Source: RQOF01 sp964461135 (GTDB taxonomy: Bacteria; Calditrichota; Calditrichia; RBG-13-44-9). Taken from it: a stretch of DNA of 56,552 nucleotides. The position numbers and the translations under genes are program-made. The stretch lies in contig CAYWTB010000022.1 in the NCBI GenBank assembly GCA_964461135.1, positions 1 to 56,552 of the forward strand, in the 5' to 3' direction. This document shows, in pieces, positions 26,451 through 35,707 of the stretch. The notes below the pieces were generated by a model, which was given only the letters and a program-made list of their open reading frames with translations, was not told the DNA's origin and did not search any database. How positions within the stretch are numbered: position 1 is the first letter of the stretch; the number at the start of each line of letters is the position of its first letter.

Positions 26451-26473
26451 TGTATTCCTAAAGTAAATTCAGG

Positions 26474-27358
26474 TTAAAATTCTACACTAAAACCGACCTC
26501 ATGGGTTTCCCCCAATTCTCCGTGAGTCAGCAGCGCATAATCGAGAAAAAACTGGGCAAAATGCAGGCCCAGGCCGGCTGAAAAGCGATTGGGATTGGTA
26601 GTTGCTCCCAGCCTGAGAACCAGATTAGACAGGATAGTGAATTCCGCGCCACCCCATAACTGCATTTCACCAACCCCGATAGTCCGGTTAAAATCCAGCG
26701 AGGTGGTTACACCATCATATGGCTTATAGGCCAGGCCCACCACTACCCGCTGAGGCAGATCATGTTTGGTATAGGCACCGATCTGGGGACTATTAATATT
26801 GAGGATGTAAACACCCAGATATGTACGGGTATATATGGAAGCGAGCAATCCCACATCCAGGCCGAAAGTGGTGGCACTTCCCAGGTTCCCCCACTCCAGC
26901 GATTCTCCCAGGGACCAGTTATAAGCTTTTAGAGAATATCCGAAGGACAGACTGCTGTGAATATCTTTTAAGAGATAGAATCCATGAGACAGGGCAATGG
27001 TGTACTCGCCGGAAATATTCTTATCTTTGTAATTTACCCCGAAATACTGAAAAGTTAGAGAGGCAGTACCATATTTTCCGGATAACGGATAAGCCACCGC
27101 CCCGAAAAAATTGGAGAAAAAGGAAAGGTTATATAACCTAAGATAGGAGGTACCCACCACCGGATGATTGACCTGAGATAATCCGGCGGGATTATAGTAG
27201 GCAGCCCAGACATCATTAGCCACAGCTGCACCGGATCCTCCCATGGCAGAAGCCCTGGCACTGGGATAGCGATCATCAAACAAGCTGGCCGGAAGGAGGT
27301 GATAACCCGATAAAAGGATTATACATATAATCATTAGAAATTTACGATATTTCTTCAT
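26474..27358 (-). CDS. PorV/PorQ-family (UPF0164-like) outer-membrane protein
   Basis: 294-aa barrel protein with a signal peptide (FLMIICIILLSGYHLLPASL). The family signature SARASAMGGSGAAVANDVWAAYYNPAGLSQV lies right after it, followed by repeated beta strands and the terminal THEVGFSVEF. PorV relatives in Bacteroidota act in type IX secretion, but no PorU or other type IX component is here, so that role is not claimed. I use ATG at 27358 (aaaggt seven bases upstream) instead of TTG at 27361. It lies 47 bp after the large secreted protein gene. Confidence 0.78.
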   Translation of the reverse strand: MKKYRKFLMIICIILLSGYHLLPASLFDDRYPSARASAMGGSGAAVANDVWAAYYNPAGLSQVNHPVVGTSYLRLYNLSFFSNFFGAVAYPLSGKYGTASLTFQYFGVNYKDKNISGEYTIALSHGFYLLKDIHSSLSFGYSLKAYNWSLGESLEWGNLGSATTFGLDVGLLASIYTRTYLGVYILNINSPQIGAYTKHDLPQRVVVGLAYKPYDGVTTSLDFNRTIGVGEMQLWGGAEFTILSNLVLRLGATTNPNRFSAGLGLHFAQFFLDYALLTHGELGETHEVGFSVEF

Positions 27359-27405
27359 CAAAGAGACCTTTGTTATAAATTCACACCTTCTGTCTTTAAC
27401 TGGTT

Positions 27406-30400
27406 TTATTTTTTAAGCACCGTGCCTATCACAATAGGCGCAATTCTGGTCTGTTTTTTACCGGAAACGAATTCCATCACCTCCAGATGACACAGATAGG
27501 TACCCAGTGGAACAAAATCCAGAAGTTCGTTGCGACCATCCCATTCCACAGTGTCCACCAGCAGATCGGCCTGTTTGTCCAGCAGGGTGGTAATCATACG
27601 CCCGCCCAAATCAAATATCCGTATGGTCACCTGGTTATTCACCGATCCGGCGTTATACCGGATCAAAATTTTCTCGCCCCGGTCCGGCACAAAGGGATGT
27701 GGTGGTACGTCCAGGGCTACACCCTCCAGTGACGGCTGATAAGTGGCATCGGGAATAATATCAGCCTGATATGCTGGCAGGATCTGGTAAGAAGGTATTT
27801 CACCCGATAGAAACACACTGCCCACACCGCTGGTGATGATGGCTTCATTTACCAGCACTGAGTCCAGGTTAATGCCTGTGGTTCCCCACACCCGCAAAGT
27901 CAGTGGACCCGATCCATCATTTACCACAATATTGTAATCAAAAGGTGGCTGGGTGGAGGTGGTATATTTCTCTATAACTACCGCATGATTCTTTCCGATC
28001 TTGAGGGGAACCCGGATCAGTGTGCCATCCCAGCGGGGATTATTAGCTTCTCCGGTGCTCACCGGAATTAGGTCGGGTAACTGGGCGCTGGAATCCAGAA
28101 TGGTCACCTGTGCAGGTGTAATTTGAGTAGTCTGGCGGTACTCCGATACCGATCCCACCATCTGCAAATAAAATCCCTTCCGGAAACGGGGATCCGGAGC
28201 ACCGGCTTGACTGATATTGATGCCGTATTCCGATTCATCCTGCATATAGGCCGAGGTGCGGTCAGTCCGCAAAATACCCGATCCCACAGTTACCACCCCA
28301 CGAATAGTTAACGGTTCCTTAAACTGCGCCGAATTAATCTGAACATCCCGGATGAGCAGGATAGGATTACTGCCTACCTGAATGTAAGGACTCATGCTGA
28401 TAAACTGGGGCACACCATTGCGAACAGCGGTCTTCACCCAGAAATACGAGTATACCGATTCCGCCGGTGCCTGTAACTGCGTCACAGTAATATAACCGCT
28501 GTCTGCTGCCGTCACTGCACAATCGGTTAATTCCACCCGGTACTCTCCAAAAACAGCAGTTACTTTCGGCTTAGCTGCCGAGAATCCCTTCCCTGCCAGT
28601 TGCAAATTGGCAGTAAGACCAGTCCAGCCCCAGTTGGGAGGCAGCAGAATATGAATGGTACGAAGCGTGTCCTGCAGGGTACTCCAGACGGACATGGTGA
28701 GAGCGATATCAGATTTTCCAAGAGAAACCGTGTCCCGGTTCAGAATGGCAAAACCACTGCCGTCTCCGGTCACCCCGCCGGTAGGTTTGAAAATATCTTC
28801 CTGATACCCGATCAGGATCTGTCCGCTCCCCAGGTATATATCCATTGGTCCGCGGGCGATTATGGTATCGCCTATTGCAAAAGAGTTGAGATTCAATCCG
28901 GCCGTATCCCAGATACGCAGTAAACAGGCCCCGCTTCGGTCATCTACCAGAATATTGGTCCCGCCACCGGCATAATATAAGTCTGTTATAATTCCCTCCA
29001 CCTGAATATATACACCTTCCCAGCGAACATCCGTCCCTTCGGAAGTGGTTAAAATCAGGGGAGTGGGAAGCGGATTATTCTGACTCAGCACCTGCAGGGT
29101 ATAATCAATAATTTCAGTGGTGCCCTGGTACTCTGACACCGTTCCGGTAAGCAGGACCCGGTTTCCACGCTGCAGGCGGTTATCCACAGTTCCGGCCTGG
29201 TAAACATTGATACCATAGCCTGAATTATCCTGCACATAGGTATCGGTCCAGCTGGTTGTGGTAATTCCGGCACCCATAACCACAATGGCATCAATAGTAA
29301 CGGATTTTCCATTGTACTGGCCGGTATTGAGCTGAATGTCTGCAATGGGAACGGTGGTTACACCTTTTCCTACAGTGATACTGGGCGGAGTAGCTATGGC
29401 GGTGAGAATACCTCCCGCCGTGGCGGTTTTAACAACAAAGGTAGAGATAATATCTTTATTGGGGGAAGTGAGACCCCGAACTGTTAATTGTCCGCTGCTG
29501 CTGATGCTTACAGCTGTTTGAGTCAGCAGGATAGTTTTTCCGGTGACTGAGAGCTGGGCCCCGCTAAATCCGGCACCACCTGTCGTAACATCAGAGAGAG
29601 AACCGCTCCATTGCCAGTCTGCCGGTACGGTTAAGGAAAGGGATTCCAGAGTATACCCGGCCTGTCCCGTAACATCAAAAACCAGTTCAATATTTGATTG
29701 ATTCAGATCTACCGAATCCGGTGAAACCGAAGCGGTCCCGCTGCCATCACCCGGGTGGGACTGAACAATGGTAAAATCGTCCTGATAAGCCAGCAGCAGC
29801 TGGGTGGCACCCGAGTAAATATCCAGCGCTCCGCGTACCTGCAGCTGGATACCCACATCAATGCCGGTCAGGTTCAGCCCGGCTGAGTCCCATACCCGGA
29901 TCAGACACTCACCGCTGCCATCGTTTACACGAATGTTGGTGCCACCACCAACATTGGCAGCAAAATCGGTTACTTCACCGGATACTTCCACAAACGTTCC
30001 TTCCAGTGCCACATCATTGGCTTCCTGGGTGGTGATTACCAACGGGGCGGGTAAGGCATTTCCTGAGCTTAACACCTCCAGTGTATAATCCGTAATTTCC
30101 GTTACATCATTAAATTCGGTTACCGTTCCTGAAATACGGACTTCGTTTCCCCGAACCAGCCCGGCATCCACTTCACCTGCCCGGTAAATATTAATGCCGG
30201 CACCGGAATTATCCTGTACGTAAGCATCCGTCCAGGCAGTGGCGGTAATCCCGGATCCCACTACCACAACCGCTTCAATTGTAACCTGGGTAAAGGTGGA
30301 GGGATTGGCCTGGATATCGGCGATGGATGTGATGGTTACCGGCGCCCACACCGTCACCGAAGGGCTCTGAACAATGGGCGTCAGGGAACCGGCGGCAACG

Positions 30401-31485
30401 GCAGTTTCCACCTCGAAGACCGATTCTTCCGGCTGGTCCGGCGCTGTTAAATTATCGACAGCTATTAAACCACTGTCCTGAATACTGACCTGAGCCGAGC
30501 CGATGAGTATGGTATTTCCGTTCACCGTTACAGTTGCACCATTCAATCCATCACCATTCAGCTGTACATCCCCGGAGCTTCCCGTCCAGGACCAGGAAGC
30601 AGGAATAGTAAGGGACATGTCCGTGATGTTATCCTGTACCGTACCTTTTACCACAAACTGCAGGCTCGTGGTCTGTCCCGCCTCGGTTGAATCGGAAACA
30701 GCATAGACGGTTCCGCTGCCGTTTCCGCTGGGAATTTGTAAATCGGTGCTTCCGGGAGTAGGGCTATCCAGCTGAGAAAAATTCTGGTTGATAGGTTCGC
30801 TTGTTTCATTGTGCCCATATATTCCGTTTCCATTCAGAAAATTTTCACTGTTTTCCGAAGCAGTATTACGGGCCATGGATTTTCCGCTGATGGGAGCAAC
30901 AGGAAATGGTTGCTGGCTGGCTACCGGTGTGTCATCCAGATAGCTGGAGGTATTGCTGCCCGCATCGGGGCCATCTATGGAAATTCCGCTCTTATCCACG
31001 AAATTTGATGTATTATCTCCCCACATGGCATAATCCACATCCGCCACCAGATCGCTTTGGCCATCCCAGTAAAACAAAATCACCATTTCCTTGTTAGACA
31101 GAGCGGCAGAAGAACCTACATAGAGCGGAACCATGTCAGGCACCGCGCTGTTTCCCTTCAGTTCAAAATCAACTGATCCGCTGAAAGTACTTCCATCAGT
31201 AGCAATAACCAGTATCCCGGCGGAATCAATTGCAGTGCCGGCAGGAAATTTCACCAGGAAATCACTCGGATCGGCGGTAAACTCATTGTTAACCAGGTTA
31301 TAATAGGTATTGTAATCGGACAGGTAGTAGTTATCCAGGGATATGGATACGGCATTCGGATTAAAAATTTCTACGAATTCTTGCGCATCGGGTGAAACCT
31401 GAAGCTCTGAAATGAGTAAATGATTTGTGGAAAAAACTGGTGTCAAGAAACATAAGGAGAGGGAGATGACATGCCAAAATTTCAT
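27406..31485 (-). CDS. Large secreted protein: lamin-tail domain, three OB-fold modules, FlgD-like C-terminus
   Basis: 1359 aa. I start at 31485 (MKFWHVISLSLCFLTPVFS, a signal peptide, with ggagt nine bases upstream), not at the open frame start 31518. Residues ~20-160 are a lamin-tail domain (LLISELQVSPDAQEFVEIFN). Three modules of ~327 aa follow, each with an Ig-like half (WQWSGS; WGWTGL) and an OB-fold half (TDTYVQDNSGYGINVYQAG; LLRIWDTAGLNL) opening with G(D/N)GSG. The last ~95 residues are an FlgD/sorting-like domain (PHPFVPDRGEKILIRYNAG; VEWDGRNELLDFVPLGTYLC). It is probably a surface or extracellular binding protein. It is first of a four-gene envelope cluster. Confidence 0.8.
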   Translation of the reverse strand: MKFWHVISLSLCFLTPVFSTNHLLISELQVSPDAQEFVEIFNPNAVSISLDNYYLSDYNTYYNLVNNEFTADPSDFLVKFPAGTAIDSAGILVIATDGSTFSGSVDFELKGNSAVPDMVPLYVGSSAALSNKEMVILFYWDGQSDLVADVDYAMWGDNTSNFVDKSGISIDGPDAGSNTSSYLDDTPVASQQPFPVAPISGKSMARNTASENSENFLNGNGIYGHNETSEPINQNFSQLDSPTPGSTDLQIPSGNGSGTVYAVSDSTEAGQTTSLQFVVKGTVQDNITDMSLTIPASWSWTGSSGDVQLNGDGLNGATVTVNGNTILIGSAQVSIQDSGLIAVDNLTAPDQPEESVFEVETAVAAGSLTPIVQSPSVTVWAPVTITSIADIQANPSTFTQVTIEAVVVVGSGITATAWTDAYVQDNSGAGINIYRAGEVDAGLVRGNEVRISGTVTEFNDVTEITDYTLEVLSSGNALPAPLVITTQEANDVALEGTFVEVSGEVTDFAANVGGGTNIRVNDGSGECLIRVWDSAGLNLTGIDVGIQLQVRGALDIYSGATQLLLAYQDDFTIVQSHPGDGSGTASVSPDSVDLNQSNIELVFDVTGQAGYTLESLSLTVPADWQWSGSLSDVTTGGAGFSGAQLSVTGKTILLTQTAVSISSSGQLTVRGLTSPNKDIISTFVVKTATAGGILTAIATPPSITVGKGVTTVPIADIQLNTGQYNGKSVTIDAIVVMGAGITTTSWTDTYVQDNSGYGINVYQAGTVDNRLQRGNRVLLTGTVSEYQGTTEIIDYTLQVLSQNNPLPTPLILTTSEGTDVRWEGVYIQVEGIITDLYYAGGGTNILVDDRSGACLLRIWDTAGLNLNSFAIGDTIIARGPMDIYLGSGQILIGYQEDIFKPTGGVTGDGSGFAILNRDTVSLGKSDIALTMSVWSTLQDTLRTIHILLPPNWGWTGLTANLQLAGKGFSAAKPKVTAVFGEYRVELTDCAVTAADSGYITVTQLQAPAESVYSYFWVKTAVRNGVPQFISMSPYIQVGSNPILLIRDVQINSAQFKEPLTIRGVVTVGSGILRTDRTSAYMQDESEYGINISQAGAPDPRFRKGFYLQMVGSVSEYRQTTQITPAQVTILDSSAQLPDLIPVSTGEANNPRWDGTLIRVPLKIGKNHAVVIEKYTTSTQPPFDYNIVVNDGSGPLTLRVWGTTGINLDSVLVNEAIITSGVGSVFLSGEIPSYQILPAYQADIIPDATYQPSLEGVALDVPPHPFVPDRGEKILIRYNAGSVNNQVTIRIFDLGGRMITTLLDKQADLLVDTVEWDGRNELLDFVPLGTYLCHLEVMEFVSGKKQTRIAPIVIGTVLKK
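27765..30735 (-). repeat. Three tandem ~980-bp coding modules in the secreted protein
   Basis: Module borders at the GDGSG-type codons fall near 30735, 29755 and 28770, with the last ending near 27765. The VQDNSG codons recur about 980 bp apart (30212 and 29231; a diverged third near 28240). Modules 1 and 2 are closest; module 3 has diverged most. Confidence 0.8.
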
Positions 31486-31790
31486 AAAATAATACTCCAA
31501 AAAAATTATATTTGTCACAAGGATTTTTTGAATATAAGGAAAACTTCAATGTGGTGTCAAGCACCTAAGAAAGTACTTAATCTGCTTAATTCACAAAATA
31601 CGATATAATGTATAAAAGTTGTTATATTCTTAGAAATTAAATTGCCCCGGTCTTCAGACCGGGGATTAAAGAATCCAGTATATTTGGGCTTTTGCCCCTA
31701 TTTGTGAATTAAGCAGGCTAAAATAAATCTAAACAATATTTTGTTTTAACCGATACCTATATTTAAATTGTACGGAATTTTGGAAATATT
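31486..31790. other. 305-bp divergent intergenic region
   Basis: Separates the secreted-protein gene (-) from uppS (+) and must contain both promoters. It is half filled by the repeat element at 31581-31724. No other gene or clear promoter is visible. Confidence 0.4.
31581..31724 (+). repeat. Short dispersed element with terminal inverted repeats, copy 2
   Basis: The ends are tgcttaattcacaaaa (left) and tttgtgaattaagcagg (right), nearly perfect inverted repeats. Inside is a GC-rich hairpin, ccccggtct (31645-31653) with agaccgggg (31656-31664). The rest matches the reverse complement of 3749-3862. Non-coding. It lies between divergently transcribed genes. Confidence 0.82.
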
Positions 31791-32573
31791 ATGGAAAAGG
31801 CCAACAAAAAGTTCATAGAACTGGAAAATTTAAAATTTAACGGAGCCAAACTTCCCCACCATGTAGCCATAATTATGGATGGTAACGGAAGGTGGGCAAA
31901 AAAACGTGGCTTACCCCGTGTGGCGGGACATAATGAAGGTATAAAATCGGTACGGGCGGTGGTTGAAGCTGCCGGTGATTTAGAGGTGAAAGTTCTCACC
32001 CTGTATACTTTTTCCAAAGAAAACTGGTTTCGGCCCAAAACCGAAGTGTCCGCACTAATGAAATTACTGATAAATACTATCCGGCGTGAAATTGACGAGC
32101 TGGTGGAAAAAAACGTTCAGATGAAAGCCATCGGAAATATTGAGGATTTACCGGAAACCGCTTACAGAGAATTGCTGTTTGGGATTGAGCGAACCAAACA
32201 TAACACCGGTCTGGTTTTGAATCTGGCCCTCAGTTACAGCAGCCGTCAGGAAATTATCGATGCCGTCCGGGAGATTTCCCAGAAGGTAAAAGCAGGGCTT
32301 CTTCAGCCGGAAGAAATTGGCGAACAAGTATTTTCATCTCATTTGCATACATATGAACTGCCTGATCCCGATTTGTTAATTCGAACGAGTGGGGAATCGC
32401 GAATCAGTAATTTTCTGTTGTGGCAAGTTGCCTATACTGAAATTTATGTTACCAAGACCCTGTGGCCCGATTTTCGGAAAGATGCCTTCTATGATGCGCT
32501 ATTAAATTATTTAACGAGGGAACGACGGTTCGGAAGAGTCAGTGAGCAAGTGATACAAAATGCGACAGGTTAA
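31791..32573 (+). CDS. uppS: Isoprenyl transferase (undecaprenyl diphosphate synthase)
   Basis: 260-aa cis-prenyltransferase building the C55 carrier lipid for peptidoglycan and LPS. HVAIIMDGNGRWAKKRGLPR holds the catalytic Asp, VLTLYTFSKENWFRP follows, and the C-terminal block LLIRTSGESRISNFLLWQVAYTE is diagnostic. A ~22-residue N-terminal extension precedes the usual start. ggaaat before the ATG is a weak SD. Its last codons overlap the next gene by 14 bp. cdsA, dxr and bamA, frequent neighbours elsewhere, are absent. Confidence 0.96.
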   Translation: MEKANKKFIELENLKFNGAKLPHHVAIIMDGNGRWAKKRGLPRVAGHNEGIKSVRAVVEAAGDLEVKVLTLYTFSKENWFRPKTEVSALMKLLINTIRREIDELVEKNVQMKAIGNIEDLPETAYRELLFGIERTKHNTGLVLNLALSYSSRQEIIDAVREISQKVKAGLLQPEEIGEQVFSSHLHTYELPDPDLLIRTSGESRISNFLLWQVAYTEIYVTKTLWPDFRKDAFYDALLNYLTRERRFGRVSEQVIQNATG

Positions 32574-32979
32574 AGATTTCAGTAAAAAGTTATATTCTGC
32601 TTTGCGCCAGGTTTGGGACTTTATTTATTCTTTCCGTAAAATTTTCATTATCTGGACCTTACTGATTGTTTTTGTGATTGTCGCGTTTTCTGTCGGGTTA
32701 GATAATAAGGCCATTGCCTTTTTTACCATTATTTTCGGTTTGATCAGTCAGGCCTTCATCGGGCTGATAAATTTAATAGCCCTGATTCCGGTGGTGGGCC
32801 CGCTGATTGCCAAGGTACTAGCATTGCCCATCTACTGGATATTGAATGCTCTGGGATATTTTGTTTCATTAATCGCCATTCGCAGAGGCTATCATAAAGA
32901 TGTTATCAATTACCGGGTTCTGACTCTCGTTTTTCTGGTGGGTCTTGCGGTCGGCTTTATAATCGGAAAACTGATCTGA
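32560..32979 (+). CDS. Membrane protein of unknown function
   Basis: 139 aa, not recognised. Hydrophobic segments lie at ~24-47 (IFIIWTLLIVFVIVAFSVGL), ~52-107 (probably two or three helices, with LIALIPVVGPLIAKVLALPI) and 119-139 (VLTLVFLVGLAVGFIIGKLI). The N-terminus is basic. The start overlaps the uppS stop by 14 bp, so translation is probably coupled, and folC follows 60 bp later. A role near undecaprenyl lipid metabolism is possible from position only. Confidence 0.65.
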   Translation: MRQVKDFSKKLYSALRQVWDFIYSFRKIFIIWTLLIVFVIVAFSVGLDNKAIAFFTIIFGLISQAFIGLINLIALIPVVGPLIAKVLALPIYWILNALGYFVSLIAIRRGYHKDVINYRVLTLVFLVGLAVGFIIGKLI

Positions 32980-33039
32980 AACAGAGCCTCCGGGCAGCAT
33001 CAAGGAGTTACCTCTTATCACCCATTTTCTGGATACCTA

Positions 33040-34311
33040 ATGGATAGTTATCAGGAGACTATTCAATTTCTGTATAGTCTGCAACTCAGCGGGATCAAAC
33101 TGGGCCTGGAAAACGTCAGCCGGCTTCTGGCTGCCATGGGCGATCCCCAGAAAAAATGGCCGGCGGTTCACATTGCCGGCACTAATGGGAAAGGATCAAC
33201 AGCAGCTTTTTTATACAGTATACTGCAGGAAGCCGGGTATAAAACCGGACTCTATACATCTCCCCACCTGGTTGACTTCAGCGAACGCATCAGGATTAAC
33301 CAGCAGTTAATTGACTGGCCGACCATCGTCGAATATACCCGGGAAATAAAACAGGAGATTGAGAAAACCAAAGCTACTTTCTTTGAAGCTACCACTGCCC
33401 TCGCCTTTCGCTATTTTGCAGAACAGGAAGTAGACGTAGCCGTTATTGAAACCGGGCTTGGCGGACGTCTTGATGCGACCAATCTGACTGATCCGCTGGT
33501 AAGTGTTATAACTTCCATAAGTTTTGATCATATGCAGTACCTGGGAGAGAGCCTGCGGCAAATCGCGCGTGAGAAAGCGGGGATAATTAAAAGAGGAGTT
33601 CCCTGTGTAACCAATAATAGCAGGCCGGATGTTCTGGAGGAACTCAAACTGAAATGCCGGGAGAAAAATTCGCCGCTCTCGGTGTTGAACATTGGGGATC
33701 ATATAGAGATTATTGAGGAAACCATAACCGGCAGCCGTTTTCATCTGCAAATGCCGGAATTTTCCTTGCAGGATTTGCAGATTTCTCTGGCAGGAAATCA
33801 TCAGGTTCTGAATGCAGCGCTGGCTGTACTCGCCTTGAAGAAAGCCGGCGCACTGTACGCATCCGCGGAGAATATCAGGGAGGGTTTGCTGAAAGCCCGA
33901 TGGCCCGGTCGCCTTCAAATCGTGGAAGACCATCCTCTCACTCTTCTGGATGTGGCTCACAATCCCGATGGATTTCTCAATGTTTTTACCTATATCAGGA
34001 AAAAATTTCCGTGCCGTCCGCTGTGGACCATTGTGGGTCTGTCCAGGGATAAAGATTATTTACAAATCGCCGATATATTGCTTAACCACTCGGCCCATAT
34101 TGGAGTGGTTGATCATTTTTCCGAGAGAGGGCTGGAATCTCATAAATTGCTTGATGTATTGGTCGGAGGAAAATACAAAGCCGAACTTTTCCCCCGGGTG
34201 GAAGATGCCTATCATAATTTCAAAAACCACCTTTCGAAGGACGGAATTATATTAATTATCGGTTCCCATTATCTGGCTGGAGATTTTTTAAAAAAAATAC
34301 AAATATCTTGA
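33040..34311 (+). CDS. folC: Folylpolyglutamate synthase / dihydrofolate synthase
   Basis: 423-aa Mur-ligase-fold enzyme adding glutamate to folates. The P-loop HIAGTNGKGSTAAFLYSIL, SPHLVDFSERIRIN, EVDVAVIETGLGGRLDATN, SFDHMQYLGESLRQIAREKAGI and the C-terminal DVAHNPDGF are all present. Length is normal. The ATG has no strong SD. It lies in the uppS-to-lptD run; rho follows after a 145-bp spacer with its own probable promoter. Confidence 0.95.
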   Translation: MDSYQETIQFLYSLQLSGIKLGLENVSRLLAAMGDPQKKWPAVHIAGTNGKGSTAAFLYSILQEAGYKTGLYTSPHLVDFSERIRINQQLIDWPTIVEYTREIKQEIEKTKATFFEATTALAFRYFAEQEVDVAVIETGLGGRLDATNLTDPLVSVITSISFDHMQYLGESLRQIAREKAGIIKRGVPCVTNNSRPDVLEELKLKCREKNSPLSVLNIGDHIEIIEETITGSRFHLQMPEFSLQDLQISLAGNHQVLNAALAVLALKKAGALYASAENIREGLLKARWPGRLQIVEDHPLTLLDVAHNPDGFLNVFTYIRKKFPCRPLWTIVGLSRDKDYLQIADILLNHSAHIGVVDHFSERGLESHKLLDVLVGGKYKAELFPRVEDAYHNFKNHLSKDGIILIIGSHYLAGDFLKKIQIS

Positions 34312-34399
34312 TTTTATTTTAAACCAAATTTAAATTTAATATGCTCTACAGAAGCTCCCTGAGTTCTGCAAAATTCTCCCCAAATATGCATCAAAGGTG

Positions 34400-34428
34400 T
34401 TGACGTTTGATTTAAAAAATTTTCTAAC
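34400..34428 (+). promoter_or_regulatory. Probable rho promoter
   Basis: TTGACG (34400-34405), 17-bp AT-rich spacer, TCTAAC (34423-34428), 28 bp before the rho ATG. The -35 is five of six to consensus and the -10 four of six. Confidence 0.45.
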
Positions 34429-34456
34429 TTAAAATTTCACCATGAGGTAATGTTAA

Positions 34457-35707
34457 ATGCTGGATCTCGATTCATTGAAAACGCTGAAAATTGCCGAGTT
34501 GGCCCAGGTCGCGCAGGAACTGGGAATTCAAGGCACTTCAGGCCTTAAAAAACAGGAACTTATTTTCAAAATTCTAGAAGAACAGACCAATCAGGAAGGT
34601 CTTATTTTTTCCGAAGGTGTGCTGGAAGTACTGCCAGACGGTTATGGCTTTCTGCGCTCCCCCAAGTTCAATTATTTACCTGGCCCTGATGATATATATG
34701 TATCACCTTCCCAGATTAAGCGATTTGACCTGCGAACCGGAGATACCGTTCAGGGTCAGATCCGGCCACCCAAGGACAATGAGCGGTTTTTTGCCCTGCT
34801 GCGGGTGGAAGCCGTTAATTTTGAACCGGCGGAAAGAAAGCGCAATATCGCCCTCTTTGACAACCTGACACCGGTCTATCCGCTGGCGAGGATTGAAATG
34901 GAGACCAATCCCAAGGAATTCACCATGCGGATCATGAATCTGCTCACTCCAATCGGAGAAGGCCAGCGTGGTCTGATTGTCTCTCCTCCCCGCGCCGGTA
35001 AAACCGTAATTCTGCAGAAGATTGCAAATGCCATTACAACCAATCATCCCGATGTGATCCTCATCGTCCTGCTGATCGATGAACGACCGGAAGAAGTGAC
35101 TGATATGGAGCGCAATGTAAAAGCAGAGGTAATAGCTTCCACCTTCGATGAACCTGCCGAGCGTCATGTTCAGGTTTCAGACATGGTCCTGGAAAAAGCC
35201 AAACGCCTGGTCGAATACAAAAAAGATGTGGTTATTCTGCTGGACAGCATCACCCGTTTGGCCCGGGCACATAACACAGTAGTTCCTCACAGCGGTAAAA
35301 TTCTTTCCGGCGGCGTGGATTCCAACGCCCTGCAACGGCCCAAACGTTTCTTCGGCGCTGCCCGTAACATCGAAGAAGGCGGCAGCCTGACCATTCTTGC
35401 CACTGCCCTGGTCGAGACCGGTTCACGTATGGACGAGGTCATTTTTGAAGAATTTAAAGGTACCGGAAATATGGAGATCGTGCTGGATCGCCGGCTGGCA
35501 GACCGCAGAATCTTCCCGGCCATCGATATAAACCGTTCGGGAACCCGTAAAGAAGAACTCCTGCTGACCAAGAAGGAACTTTCCAGGGTGTGGGTATTGC
35601 GAAAACTATTGAATGAAATGAATCCGGTGGAAGCCATGGAATTTCTGCTGGACAAAATGCGCGGAACAAAGAACAATGAAGATTTTCTCGATTCCATGAG
35701 TTCCTGA
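34457..35707 (+). CDS. rho: Transcription termination factor Rho
   Basis: 416-aa hexameric RNA helicase. The N-terminal Rho domain (LKTLKIAELAQVAQELGIQG) is followed by the cold-shock-like RNA-binding domain (GVLEVLPDGYGFLRSPKFNYLPGPDDIYVSPSQI). The ATPase has Walker A SPPRAGKTVILQ, LLIDERPEEVTDMER and Walker B DVVILLDSITRLARAHN, then GGVDSNALQRPKRFFGAARN (Q-loop/R-loop region). It is a standard-length Rho without the large insertion domain seen in some phyla. gagg precedes the ATG. Confidence 0.98.
   Translation: MLDLDSLKTLKIAELAQVAQELGIQGTSGLKKQELIFKILEEQTNQEGLIFSEGVLEVLPDGYGFLRSPKFNYLPGPDDIYVSPSQIKRFDLRTGDTVQGQIRPPKDNERFFALLRVEAVNFEPAERKRNIALFDNLTPVYPLARIEMETNPKEFTMRIMNLLTPIGEGQRGLIVSPPRAGKTVILQKIANAITTNHPDVILIVLLIDERPEEVTDMERNVKAEVIASTFDEPAERHVQVSDMVLEKAKRLVEYKKDVVILLDSITRLARAHNTVVPHSGKILSGGVDSNALQRPKRFFGAARNIEEGGSLTILATALVETGSRMDEVIFEEFKGTGNMEIVLDRRLADRRIFPAIDINRSGTRKEELLLTKKELSRVWVLRKLLNEMNPVEAMEFLLDKMRGTKNNEDFLDSMSS

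Noticed and set aside
26474..27358. Type IX secretion system locus
   Set aside because: Only a PorV/PorQ-family barrel is present; no PorU, PorK-N or SprA genes are in the window.
27765..30735. Regular ~980-bp repetition as a CRISPR or satellite array
   Set aside because: The repeats are protein-coding modules in one open frame.
31486..31518. Eleven-residue extension of the lamin-tail protein
   Set aside because: It would bury the signal peptide; the internal ATG at 31485 has a ggagt SD at correct spacing.
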